The notes under the pieces were generated by a model that did not search any database, was not told where the DNA came from, and was given only the letters and a program-made list of their open reading frames with translations. Shown piece by piece: positions 1 through 6,904 of a stretch of DNA of 38,557 nucleotides. Numbering within the stretch: the stretch's first letter is position 1; every line of letters starts with the position of its first letter. A program made the position numbers and the translations under genes. Source of the stretch: an uncultured Chitinophaga sp. (lineage in GTDB: Bacteria; Bacteroidota; Bacteroidia; Chitinophagales; Chitinophagaceae); the NCBI RefSeq assembly GCF_937898475.1, contig NZ_CALEJS010000007.1:1-38557 (forward strand). Reading direction: 5' to 3'.

Positions 1-22
1 AAGTTAAAAGCTGGACTTGTTG

Positions 23-199
23 TTAGAAAGATGGGGTTGGTCGCTGGCTTACGTTTATTATGTAAATAAATTTGACAGCTTCATTTACCCTGCCAGTTCG
101 AAGTGAACTATTTTCAACATGCAATTTTTCAGGGAACATCGAACTAATGACTTCCCGTTTCTATTCTATATCTGCGGTTTCATAGATATAATCCAGCTT
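23..199 (-). pseudogene. C-terminal remnant of a serine-type site-specific recombinase
   Basis: Read on the minus strand from about 199 down to the TAA at 23-25, this stretch encodes LDYIYETADIE, then an in-frame TAG stop (161-163), then KREVISS and FPEKLHVENSSLRTGRVNEA. I recognise this as the extreme C-terminus of Bacteroidota large serine recombinases, where a KRE(I/V)IxS(M/I)(F/Y)PEKL...RT.R(V/I)NEA stretch closes the protein; this is recall, not a search. The stop codon and the absence of any catalytic domain mark it as dead. The match begins right at the stop codon of the neighbouring endonuclease-fold gene, which suggests a rearrangement joint. The sequence is AT-rich. If the family call is wrong, it is simply non-coding. 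Confidence 0.5.
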
Positions 200-915
200 T
201 AAAAGAAGTCTAATTCAAAGTCAACAATCAATGGTTTGTGATCACTATACTTTGTCCATGCTTCATATGTACCTACTTCCACATTTTTTAATTTTCTGAT
301 TAAGTTTTCTGAAGCAAAACAATAGTCAATATGATAAGGTCGGTCAATTTTTCGGTGCATAAAAAGTGTACTATCTCTTTCTTCTCCTTGAACTTGGTTA
401 TGGAAGTTGTGGTAAGTGCTTAGTATATTTTTTGTCATCAAGAATTTTACGAGATTAGTATGATTATACACACGCTTTGGTTTATCCCAAATTGAATTGC
501 TATTAAAATCACCTGCAATAATCACATTATCTTCACCGAGAATGTCGCTGTAAAAATGTACAGCGCTCCAAATTTGTTCAGTGTAACAGTCATGATATTC
601 GGGTTTTTGTGCCCATACGGCAAAAAGTGTAATACTTATTTTGTCATTATAGATATTAAGGGGTAAAACAAATTTGAATAACTCATTATGGTTAAATTGC
701 TTAATTTTTAGCTCTCCAAAAGTGAAAACGGCCAGCCCTTTATTACGATTGTTCCCAAACCACAATTTATCTGTTGGAGTTTTTGTGTCTCCCTTAAAGA
801 TTATTTTGTCTGGGTGCTCACATTCAGGGACAATAAGAATATCAGGTAGATATGCTAAAATAATTTCGGCTTTTTTTCTGAAAGCCATATTACAGTTCCA
901 TGTTATGATTTTCAT
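199..915 (-). CDS. Endonuclease/exonuclease/phosphatase (EEP) family protein
   Basis: This 238-residue protein has the layout of the EEP/DNase I-like fold. ITWNCN is at the N-terminus, where the first metal-site Asn sits. PECEHP follows, with the catalytic Glu, then IAGDFNSNS in the middle (Asp/Asn pair), and SDHKPLIVDF near the end (Asp-His pair). The family hydrolyses phosphodiester or phosphomonoester bonds using Mg2+; the substrate cannot be read from the sequence. No signal peptide is seen, so it is probably cytoplasmic. The gene is clearly more AT-rich than the genes to its right. It sits between two gene fragments, a recombinase tail and a GlcG stump, which suggests acquisition by transfer. 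A TAnnTTTG element at 1076-1083, originally serving the GlcG stump, is the nearest visible promoter. Confidence 0.85.
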   Translation of the reverse strand: MKIITWNCNMAFRKKAEIILAYLPDILIVPECEHPDKIIFKGDTKTPTDKLWFGNNRNKGLAVFTFGELKIKQFNHNELFKFVLPLNIYNDKISITLFAVWAQKPEYHDCYTEQIWSAVHFYSDILGEDNVIIAGDFNSNSIWDKPKRVYNHTNLVKFLMTKNILSTYHNFHNQVQGEERDSTLFMHRKIDRPYHIDYCFASENLIRKLKNVEVGTYEAWTKYSDHKPLIVDFELDFF

Positions 916-925
916 GTTAAATATT

Positions 926-1036
926 TTAGATAACTCCCTTATCCAGGATAGCTATATTCATAGGAACGCCAATTTCTGCCGCCTTCGCTTCTGCGGCATT
1001 AGCTATCTGTTTTGCTTGTTCTACGGTAACATCCAT
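926..1036 (-). pseudogene. N-terminal stump of a GlcG/HbpS-type heme-binding-family gene
   Basis: An ATG at 1034-1036 opens a 36-codon frame ending in TAA at 926-928. It begins MDVT and continues VEQAKQIANAAEAKAAEIG, then VPMNIAILDKGVI. This matches what I know of the start of GlcG/HbpS (DUF336) proteins: a first helix rich in A, K and E, then a first beta strand of the form xMNIAVxDxG. Intact members run to about 130-170 residues, so some three quarters of the protein is missing. The coding match stops 10 bp before the start of the EEP gene, so the joint probably records an insertion or deletion. A good promoter element remains upstream. Confidence 0.6.
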
Positions 1037-1075
1037 GACCTATAGATAATGATCTTAAAAATTAACATTCAGATA

Positions 1076-1083
1076 CAAATTTA
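1076..1083 (-). promoter_or_regulatory. TAnnTTTG -7 element upstream of the GlcG stump
   Basis: The minus strand reads TAAATTTG, a full match to the Bacteroidota -7 consensus TAnnTTTG, about 40 bp before the ATG at 1036. No clear -33 TTTG is visible. It would once have driven the glcG-like gene and may now drive the EEP gene as a read-through leader. Confidence 0.4.
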
Positions 1084-1128
1084 GATCAGGGAACTACTGT
1101 GAAAAATGATGTATGGTAATTTAGACGC

Positions 1129-1707
1129 CTAAGAACGGGACAATTCTTTCCTGATGCGGCTTAAGCTTTCTGTCGTAATGCCCAGGTAAGAGGCCAGGTG
1201 GTAATTTTTAATTGTTCGTTCAATCTGCGGATAGGTTTGTAAAAATATCAGGTATTTATCCTTTGCGGGCATCGCCAGGTCGGATAAGATCCTTTTCTGA
1301 TAAGTGGAAAAAAAACGTTCCATTTTTATCCTGAAAAAGGTTTCGATCAGCGGCACTTCCAGGTAAAGTTCTTCCATGCTTTTCTTCGAGAGCCGGTAAA
1401 TAACCGCATCATGGATACAGTCTATGTTAAACATGGCCCTTTCGCCGCTGAAGAATGCCGTATAATCGCTGATCCACCAATCATTCACAGCAAATTGTAT
1501 GGTATGTTCCTTTCCGGAGCTGTCGATAAAATAAGTCCTAAGGCATCCGCTGTACACATGATATTGATAAGGAACGAACTGTCCGGCACTTAATATGATC
1601 CTGCCTTTTGGTACATGCATTTCCTTAAATTTTGCGGATACGATTTCTACATCCGCATCAGTAAGGTTAACCTCTTTAAATATTTCTTTAACAACAGCAT
1701 TTTCCAT
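1129..1707 (-). CDS. Crp/Fnr-family transcriptional regulator
   Basis: This 192-residue protein has a cupin-like cyclic-nucleotide-binding fold in its first 120 residues; KGRIILSAGQFVPYQYHVYSGCLRTYFID is the typical first half, quoted here only for position (about residues 34-62). The C-terminal helix-turn-helix includes HLASYLGITTESLSRIRKEL. This is the common Bacteroidota short Crp/Fnr type, which usually lacks the residues needed for strict cAMP binding and has no Fe-S cysteine cluster. The gene has its own promoter element at 1762-1769 and is separated from the DJ-1 unit by a terminator. It may control the neighbouring redox-stress-type genes (DJ-1-like and monooxygenase-like), but that rests on proximity alone. 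Confidence 0.85.
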   Translation of the reverse strand: MENAVVKEIFKEVNLTDADVEIVSAKFKEMHVPKGRIILSAGQFVPYQYHVYSGCLRTYFIDSSGKEHTIQFAVNDWWISDYTAFFSGERAMFNIDCIHDAVIYRLSKKSMEELYLEVPLIETFFRIKMERFFSTYQKRILSDLAMPAKDKYLIFLQTYPQIERTIKNYHLASYLGITTESLSRIRKELSRS

Positions 1708-1761
1708 TGAATATATTTATTGAGTGCTGGCCATTTATGGTGATCAGTCCGGGTTGATACT

Positions 1762-1769
1762 CAAAGATA
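1762..1769 (-). promoter_or_regulatory. TAnnTTTG -7 element of the Crp/Fnr-type gene
   Basis: The minus strand reads TATCTTTG, a perfect TAnnTTTG match, 55 bp before the ATG at 1707. The -33 box is not obvious. It lies between the DJ-1 terminator and the regulator gene, as expected for an independent transcription unit. Confidence 0.5.
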
Positions 1770-1802
1770 AACTATTTCACCATTGGTAGTTTAGATGGCA
1801 AT

Positions 1803-1832
1803 AAAAGGGCAAACAGTGTGCTGCCTGCCCTT
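1803..1832 (-). terminator. Rho-independent terminator of the monooxygenase/DJ-1 unit
   Basis: The arms AAGGGCA (1805-1811) and TGCCCTT (1826-1832) pair, with an inner CAG/CTG pairing. Read on the minus strand, the stem runs into TTTTATT. It lies 24 bp past the stop of the DJ-1-like gene. Confidence 0.6.
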
Positions 1833-1855
1833 ACTATTGACTTTTACCCTGCATA

Positions 1856-2527
1856 TTACGCTTCCAAAAGAGAAATAACATTTAGTGCGGTAGCACTGGC
1901 CGAAGCGGGGTTCTGACCGGTCACCAGGTTCCCGTCGACAATACTGTGCGGGGCCCAGGCAGTACCGGCATGAAACCTGGCACCTTGTTTAGTCAGCGCT
2001 GTTTGAAGATCAAAGGGCACGTCCGCCGAGGCGTAATTAGCTTCCTCTTCCGTGGTAAACGCAGTGATATTCTTGTCTTTTACCAACAACGACCCATCGC
2101 TTAGTTTTACATTAAGCAACGACACAGGTCCATGACACACTGCCCCAACAATAGCGCCGCGCTCATAGGTTTCGGCAATAACCTTTTTCAGCAACGGTGC
2201 CTCCGGCATATCTACCATCGGGGCAAGTCCGCCCGAAACGAAAATGGCATCATAAGCGCTGACATCTACATCGGCAAGCTTTGTGTTGTTTTGCATCTTA
2301 TTCCATCCTTCGCCGTTCAGAAAGGCTGCATTTCCAGGTTCGTCCTTTCCTTGCAGGCCATCCAGCGACGGAACTTCTCCTGTAAGGCTGGCAAAGTCTA
2401 TTTGGTATCCGGCTTTATCGAACGCTCCGTAAGGGTGCGCTGCTTCATCCAGAAAAACGCCAGTTTTTCTGTGGTTAGGTCCAATCTCATGCGCATTGGA
2501 AACAATTATTAAAACCTTTTTTGACAT
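1856..2527 (-). CDS. DJ-1/PfpI-family protein (type 1 glutamine amidotransferase-like, Hsp31-like)
   Basis: This 223-residue protein is of the DJ-1/PfpI superfamily, in the Hsp31/YedU-like or 'type 1 glutamine amidotransferase domain' branch. The nucleophile elbow AVCHGP (Cys in the middle of the protein) and the preceding ...DAIFVSGGLAPMVDM are diagnostic, and the motif ENIT-like NITAFTTEEE lies downstream. Members are cysteine-dependent glyoxalases, deglycases or chaperones acting in the cytoplasm; which activity applies is not settled by sequence. The gene lies 44 bp downstream of the small monooxygenase-fold gene on the same strand and ends in a terminator, so the two probably form one transcript concerned with reactive carbonyl or oxidative stress. 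Confidence 0.88.
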   Translation of the reverse strand: MSKKVLIIVSNAHEIGPNHRKTGVFLDEAAHPYGAFDKAGYQIDFASLTGEVPSLDGLQGKDEPGNAAFLNGEGWNKMQNNTKLADVDVSAYDAIFVSGGLAPMVDMPEAPLLKKVIAETYERGAIVGAVCHGPVSLLNVKLSDGSLLVKDKNITAFTTEEEANYASADVPFDLQTALTKQGARFHAGTAWAPHSIVDGNLVTGQNPASASATALNVISLLEA

Positions 2528-2571
2528 GACTGCATTATTAAAAAGTGAATAATCTGTTACTTCATTAGTTT

Positions 2572-2862
2572 TTAGAAAAGCTTGTTAAGCAATTGTACCT
2601 CGCGGTTTTCGAGATACGGAATGATCTCCGTCACTACGGTTTCCCGGTAGTGCGCCGAATTTTTATGGAAGTTCAGAGCCTCCTGATCGGCATAGCGCTC
2701 ATGCAGGATCAGTACGTTGGCATTATCGGCTGCCTGGTAAATGTTATAAAGAAGGTTTCCCTTTTCTTTTTTGGTATCTGCCGCCAGTTGCGGTAGGAGG
2801 CCAAGTATCCGTGAAGTTTCTGATTCCCGGATGGTCCATTTTATGATCAATTCTTTTTCCAT
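2572..2862 (-). CDS. Antibiotic biosynthesis monooxygenase (ABM)-fold protein
   Basis: The start is taken at the internal ATG at 2862, giving 96 residues (MEKELIIKWTIRES...). A longer open frame runs up to 3087, but its extra 75 residues look like non-coding sequence and cross a hairpin. The protein is a small ferredoxin-like alpha/beta ABM domain: an N-terminal strand, a helix (ILGLLPQLAADTKKEKG), then NLLYNIYQ, the strand VLILHERYADQEAL, and a final AHYRE...IIPYL. Relatives such as YgiN act as quinol or small-aromatic monooxygenases or as stress proteins without cofactor. It is first in a two-gene unit with the DJ-1-like gene. Confidence 0.8.
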   Translation of the reverse strand: MEKELIIKWTIRESETSRILGLLPQLAADTKKEKGNLLYNIYQAADNANVLILHERYADQEALNFHKNSAHYRETVVTEIIPYLENREVQLLNKLF

Positions 2863-3065
2863 TGTGATTTTATTTAGTATTCGTTTCAAATATTTAGTCA
2901 AATGTCCGAACGCTTTGGCGTGAAAAAATTGATGTATGGTAACAAACATCGTATTGGAAGAATTTTCTACATCATTAAGCATGCTCCCCAATCGGGCTAT
3001 TCCATCAAAAATCCCCTTTGAAGTTATTATAACGGTGGGTCCGGGGTGGTGACTGGCATAAAACC

Positions 3066-3102
3066 AAACGGCGCCATTTGAAGACAAATAGCGCCGTTTT
3101 TT
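3066..3102. terminator. Long hairpin, probable terminator after the ToxR-like gene
   Basis: The arms AAACGGCGC (3066-3074) and GCGCCGTTT (3091-3099) pair perfectly. Inside them ATTTG (3076-3080) pairs with CAAAT (3085-3089) around an AAGA loop, leaving one C/A mismatch. A T6 run (3097-3102) follows on the plus strand; on the minus strand the tail is weaker (TTTGGTTTTA). It lies 40 bp past the stop of the minus-strand regulator. The rest of 2863-3141 shows nothing I can identify. Confidence 0.55.
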
Positions 3103-3141
3103 ATATCCAATAAGTTCCTTTCTGAATCAAAAATTCTTTTT

Positions 3142-4059
3142 TTAACCACTAATCTCTAACTTATACCCCTTCCCACGTATAACCACAATCCTGATATGCT
3201 GATCCAGCTCCAGCTTTTTCCTGAGTTTGGATATAAACATATCCAGGCTGCGGCCCACTATAACCCCTTCATCTTCCCATATCTCTTTTTGCAGCCGGCT
3301 TCGCTCTATCACCTCGTTGGGCGCCAACGCAAAAATGCGTAGCACACGGGTTTCAGTCCTGGTCAGCTCTATGGTCTTTCCATCTGCCATGAGCTTACGC
3401 GCCGCTGTGTCGAACGACATTGCCCCCAATTTGAGCAGGTCAGTATGCTGGTTATCAGCTAAGTCTGTATCCTGACGATCTATTAGATCCTCTTGTTCCC
3501 TGGCAGGTCTCCAGAAAGTAAATCCAACCAATGCTAAAAATGCCAGGCCGCCCAGGAAATGTTTAGTCTTTGTTGTAATGATAGCCGTTGGATTAAATTT
3601 AATGTTGATCATGTAACATGCTTTGGGTTGCTTTCTTCCTAAACAGGTTACAATATCATTTTTCTTATCTTTTGATATAGCATATCCATAAGCTACCCTG
3701 CCATCTGCACAGCTCAGTACGTTGACAACATAATCGGTTGCAAGCGGGTCTCCGGACAACAAACGCCGGGTAGTATTCACCAGGTGGCCGGTTTGAAAAG
3801 TAAGATTATTCTCAAAACTGATCTGGTATTCGTTTTCGGCGATCTTTTTTACCGGAAGTACCCGGGATGTGCTGTCGCCTGACTGCAATAATACTTCATG
3901 CCCGATCCGGCGGAGTAAGATTTCCCTCCGGGCAACTTCATAATCGTTACCGCCAGCCATACTGAAAGCCAGGCCAATGATGGAGATAAGCAGGAGTAAT
4001 GACAATGCACCCACGTACTTACGTTTCCCGGACAGGAGATTGCGGATATAAGGCTTCAT
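3142..4059 (-). CDS. Membrane-bound winged-helix regulator (ToxR-like, OmpR/PhoB-type DNA-binding domain)
   Basis: This 305-residue one-component regulator has an unusual order. A short basic N-terminus is followed by a transmembrane helix (about residues 15-35, YVGALSLLLLISIIGLAF), a roughly 130-residue extracytoplasmic domain with three Cys (SCADG, VTCLG, KACYM), and a second transmembrane helix (about 167-185). A C-terminal OmpR/PhoB winged helix follows (about 210-303), with LTRTETRVLRIFALAPNEV and the recognition helix region VGRSLDMFISKLRKKL, ending in VIRGKGYKL. No receiver domain or histidine kinase is present, so the periplasmic domain presumably senses the signal directly, as in ToxR/CadC proteins. 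It is divergent from the small secreted protein at 4236, a likely target. Confidence 0.85.
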   Translation of the reverse strand: MKPYIRNLLSGKRKYVGALSLLLLISIIGLAFSMAGGNDYEVARREILLRRIGHEVLLQSGDSTSRVLPVKKIAENEYQISFENNLTFQTGHLVNTTRRLLSGDPLATDYVVNVLSCADGRVAYGYAISKDKKNDIVTCLGRKQPKACYMINIKFNPTAIITTKTKHFLGGLAFLALVGFTFWRPAREQEDLIDRQDTDLADNQHTDLLKLGAMSFDTAARKLMADGKTIELTRTETRVLRIFALAPNEVIERSRLQKEIWEDEGVIVGRSLDMFISKLRKKLELDQHIRIVVIRGKGYKLEISG

Positions 4060-4235
4060 GTCAAGAGATTATTTACAAAGGTTACATTTTAATTTACAAT
4101 CCAGGCGCCCTCGTCTGGATACTTTCAAGGTATTTTTGTTGTATCAGCGCTTAAAGGGTACGAAAACAAAAGAAATGCCTTAAACGGGGCTGATTTATCC
4201 GGATAAAGATTTATTTACTTAAAACTACAAAAAAT

Positions 4236-4778
4236 ATGAAAAAACTTATCTATGCGCTGGTCTTAGTGCCGTTGGTGGCAAGCGGACTAGTACTGGCTAA
4301 CCGCGAAATTAAACAGGGAACTGCTGAAAAACCGGCCCCGAAACCGCCCTCTGCTGCTGAAATAAAGGCCGCGCGGGAACAATGGGAAGCTACCCCTGCT
4401 GGTATAAAATTCAAAGAATGGGAAGCGTCTCCTGGAGGTAAAAAAGTACTGGACGGCGCCGCCAGCATAAACAGGCATATAAAAGCTAATACCAATATGG
4501 AAGCTGTGGTAACCTCGCTTTCTCTTCCGCCAGGCGCTCGATTAGGGTTCGGCTTGATGGTCAGGATAGATGATGTCGATTATATTCTCAGTTTCGGGGC
4601 GGGAAAGAATAGTGAATTTCAGCAATTGCGGAGCCTGAAAGTTAACGACAGGATAATTGTAAGAAGCCAGGCTGTATCGTACGCACCGAAGTATTCCTAT
4701 CCGATAGTAACGGGCGACTATGTGGAGCGGGATAGTAAAATACTTTATAAACGTCCCCCCCGCAAAGGCGGTTGCTGA
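4236..4778 (+). CDS. Secreted protein of unknown function
   Basis: I do not recognise this 180-residue protein. It opens with a clear signal peptide (KKLIYALVLVPLVASGLVLA) and a Pro/Lys-rich linker (about residues 29-42). A helical segment carries two similar WEA(T/S)P-G-K units, EQWEATPAGIKFKE and KEWEASPGGKKVLD. The C-terminal half has beta-rich, OB-like spacing (VVTSLSLPPGARLGFGLMV, then a block ending DRIIVRSQAV and PIVTGDYVERD). OB-type folds in secreted proteins often bind ligands or oligosaccharides, but that is only a fold guess. The gene is divergent from the ToxR-like regulator, with a 176-bp region between them that could hold a shared control site. Confidence 0.7.
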   Translation: MKKLIYALVLVPLVASGLVLANREIKQGTAEKPAPKPPSAAEIKAAREQWEATPAGIKFKEWEASPGGKKVLDGAASINRHIKANTNMEAVVTSLSLPPGARLGFGLMVRIDDVDYILSFGAGKNSEFQQLRSLKVNDRIIVRSQAVSYAPKYSYPIVTGDYVERDSKILYKRPPRKGGC

Positions 4779-4796
4779 GTAAAAGTTAAGAAATAC

Positions 4797-4920
4797 ATGC
4801 AAGTATATGGTTGGTCCCTGGCGGTTGTTTACACCGCCTGTGGACAACCGCAAACAGCGCCAAATAAAGATAATATCCATCAGGATGCCAGATCAGTTGG
4901 AAAAATAGTAATTTACAAGG
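4797..4920 (+). pseudogene. Possible 5' remnant of a lipoprotein gene
   Basis: An ATG at 4797 opens a frame whose first 40 or so residues read like an exported lipoprotein start: a hydrophobic stretch SLAVVYTACGQPQTAPNKDN with a Cys after Thr-Ala, then a polar tail. It resembles, from memory, the N-termini of Bacteroidota two-component-regulator-propeller proteins (CxGQxQT...PKDN). After about 4920 the frame overlaps the start of the thioredoxin gene in another register and loses any protein-like character. I therefore read it as a decayed gene start, with low certainty. Confidence 0.3.
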
Positions 4921-4953
4921 ACAAAAGTGGGGGTCACTATCCACTACATCCTT

Positions 4954-6474
4954 ATGCGAAATCATCTATTGTTAATTTGCTTACTGCTCTGCGGTTCTTC
5001 ATCATTCTCTCAAAGGCTGGCGAAGATCACTATTACACACCCTAAGCTATCCGATGGAACCGTTGTAAAAGTATATCAGCCTTTCGGCAGATTTGCCAAT
5101 AACCTTACCGTTACCAGTGAAGTGGTCGCAAAAAACGGCCTGTCGGAAATTTCTTTGCCCCTGGCCGTTCCCGGTGTTGTTAAATTCCAGTCTGCCGCTT
5201 TCACCTATAAGTTATTCATAGCGGAAGGAGATACAATCCGGGTTGACGGCAAGCCGGACAATACTTACAGTATTTCCGGTAGCAATAGCGACGGTCAATA
5301 CTACGTAATGCGTACGCCGCCCCTTGGACGAGACCTGGATCCGGAATTTGACGCTGTTATAGCCCCTGCCTCCCGCGGAGCTGCAATTGTAGATAGCGTT
5401 GAGCAATGTATGCGTAAGTATAAGTCCATTTACAACGCATTGTTTTCGGAGGGTAAGATCACCCCTTCGCTGCATCAATATTTTATGGTTCATGTAGAGG
5501 CGATTACCCTTATGTATACCTACATGAGGTATAGTAGTTATTTAGAGGATGACAATCCACCGCCTGCAATTAATAAGATGCCCCCCAAGTGGGCCATATT
5601 GGATGGCCTGAATAGACTGTATACCAAATATGATGCATTTGATGCTAAGTACCAGGTCAGCCAGATTCAACAAATCATTGCCGGAAACAAACTCCGGTTA
5701 ACCGGCCAGATTTCGGGGCCTTCTTATATTGGTGATAAGGCCAAATGGGATGTATTCAGAGAAGGTAACCAAATATATGCCACTGCTCCGGATTCAATAC
5801 AAGAGTGGAAAATGGCTTCCCTGATTTTATCCAACATTAGTCATGGAGATTTATCAAAGGAGATATTGGACAAGTATAAACAAACATTTAATCAATATTA
5901 TCCGAATAGTGTGTGGACGGACATTGTTGAGCGGGAGTTTGCAAAAGTTCCGGATGTTGCTCATCAGCGGGCCGCCAATAGTAAAATGGGATACTATATC
6001 GAGTATAATGGGGCAGCCGGTGGGATAAAGATGGTTCAAAACACTGCCTTGAAGACGATAAATGACATTGAGGGATTGGTACGGTTGCTTGCAAACGGTA
6101 AACCATTGATGGTAGACTGCTGGGCTACCTGGTGCGGCCCTTGTGTTGCCCAGTTCAGACATAGTGAGGAATTGCATCGTTTCCTGGATAGCAGCTCCGT
6201 TAACATGCTATACTTATCTTTTGATTCGCCTGCCAACCGGAAGATCTTTCCAACTATCAATGATTATAAACTGGATGGCATGCATTATGTCGCGTCCAAT
6301 GAAATTATTGAGTCAATCGCTAAAATATATAATGTTACCACCCTAAGTATACCTAAGTACCTGCTTTTTGACAAGGATGCTAAGCTGTTGCATGCAGACC
6401 TGGAGCTTCCCGGTTCCGGCGCCCGGCTGTATGGGCAGATTAAACAGCTATTGGAAGACGCCGGGAGGCAATGA
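4954..6474 (+). CDS. Secreted TlpA/thioredoxin-like protein
   Basis: The start is placed at the ATG at 4954, which gives a standard signal peptide (MRNHLLLICLLLCGSSSFSQ). The in-frame ATG at 4927 would put nine extra residues before it. The product is 506 residues. The N-terminal 110 or so are beta-rich, like the DUF4369-type domain often fused to Bacteroidota TlpA proteins. A helical middle follows, and the C-terminal thioredoxin fold carries WCGPC at residues 393-397 (MVDCWATWCGPCVAQF). The cis-Pro region IPKYLLFD lies near the end. Such proteins act in the periplasm or outer surface as thiol-disulfide reductants, for example in cytochrome maturation or repair of exported proteins. The partner here is unknown. 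Confidence 0.88.
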   Translation: MRNHLLLICLLLCGSSSFSQRLAKITITHPKLSDGTVVKVYQPFGRFANNLTVTSEVVAKNGLSEISLPLAVPGVVKFQSAAFTYKLFIAEGDTIRVDGKPDNTYSISGSNSDGQYYVMRTPPLGRDLDPEFDAVIAPASRGAAIVDSVEQCMRKYKSIYNALFSEGKITPSLHQYFMVHVEAITLMYTYMRYSSYLEDDNPPPAINKMPPKWAILDGLNRLYTKYDAFDAKYQVSQIQQIIAGNKLRLTGQISGPSYIGDKAKWDVFREGNQIYATAPDSIQEWKMASLILSNISHGDLSKEILDKYKQTFNQYYPNSVWTDIVEREFAKVPDVAHQRAANSKMGYYIEYNGAAGGIKMVQNTALKTINDIEGLVRLLANGKPLMVDCWATWCGPCVAQFRHSEELHRFLDSSSVNMLYLSFDSPANRKIFPTINDYKLDGMHYVASNEIIESIAKIYNVTTLSIPKYLLFDKDAKLLHADLELPGSGARLYGQIKQLLEDAGRQ

Positions 6475-6535
6475 AATACATCCATCCATCACCGTTCAAA
6501 AACTGTAAAGTTTTTCCAGGACCGGTCACTGACAG

Positions 6536-6787
6536 ATGCCAAAACCGCACTGTAAGATCCCGGAAATACGTTGCCACCTGACAGATGTACTGTGACAGAT
6601 CGAAGGTATTCAATGTAAGACAACAGATGTGTCATGTAAGCTGACAGATGTACCGTGCAAGCTGACAGATGTACTGTGACAGATCGAAGGTGTTCAATGT
6701 AAGATAACAGATGTGTCATGTAAGCTGACAGATGTATCGTGTAAGCTGACAACTATTCCGTGTAAGACAACAAAAGCAGCCCCCCAC
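6536..6787. repeat. 21-bp-period tandem array with an 84-bp higher-order repeat
   Basis: Between the TlpA-type and S41 genes lies a run of twelve 21-bp units with no slip in phase. The core consensus is CTGACAGATGTACCGTGTAAG with strong variation between units. Four units (6578-6661) form an 84-bp block that is repeated directly at 6662-6745 with only four mismatches. Diverged units flank the pair on both sides (6536-6577 and 6746-6787). Because 21 is a multiple of three, one minus-strand frame stays open and spells heptads such as LSAYxxH, which I take as a by-product of the repeat. The rest of 6475-6904 holds no gene I can support. Confidence 0.85.
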
Positions 6788-6904
6788 CTGACACCGCTTC
6801 CCAACTACTTCGTCTCCACCCATCGAAAATATACCCCACAAAAGCCGTTTTTCCTTAAATTGTCGTTGTAACATATCTGTTTAAGTCCAACGCTATCACC
6901 ACCC

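Noticed and set aside
1098..1122. Similarity between GTGAAAAA-TGATGTATGGTAA at about 1100 and about 2930
   Set aside because: The two stretches share about 20 bases with a gap, but there is no third copy and no flanking structure, so chance cannot be excluded.
2863..3087. N-terminal extension of the monooxygenase-fold gene
   Set aside because: The 75 extra residues have no family-like pattern and cross the 3066-3102 hairpin. The ATG at 2862 gives the normal family length.
6489..6752. 87-codon minus-strand frame in the repeat array as a real gene
   Set aside because: Its openness and heptad pattern follow directly from a 21-bp repeat, and the non-repeat end (after LSGGN) looks random. Kept only as a finding.
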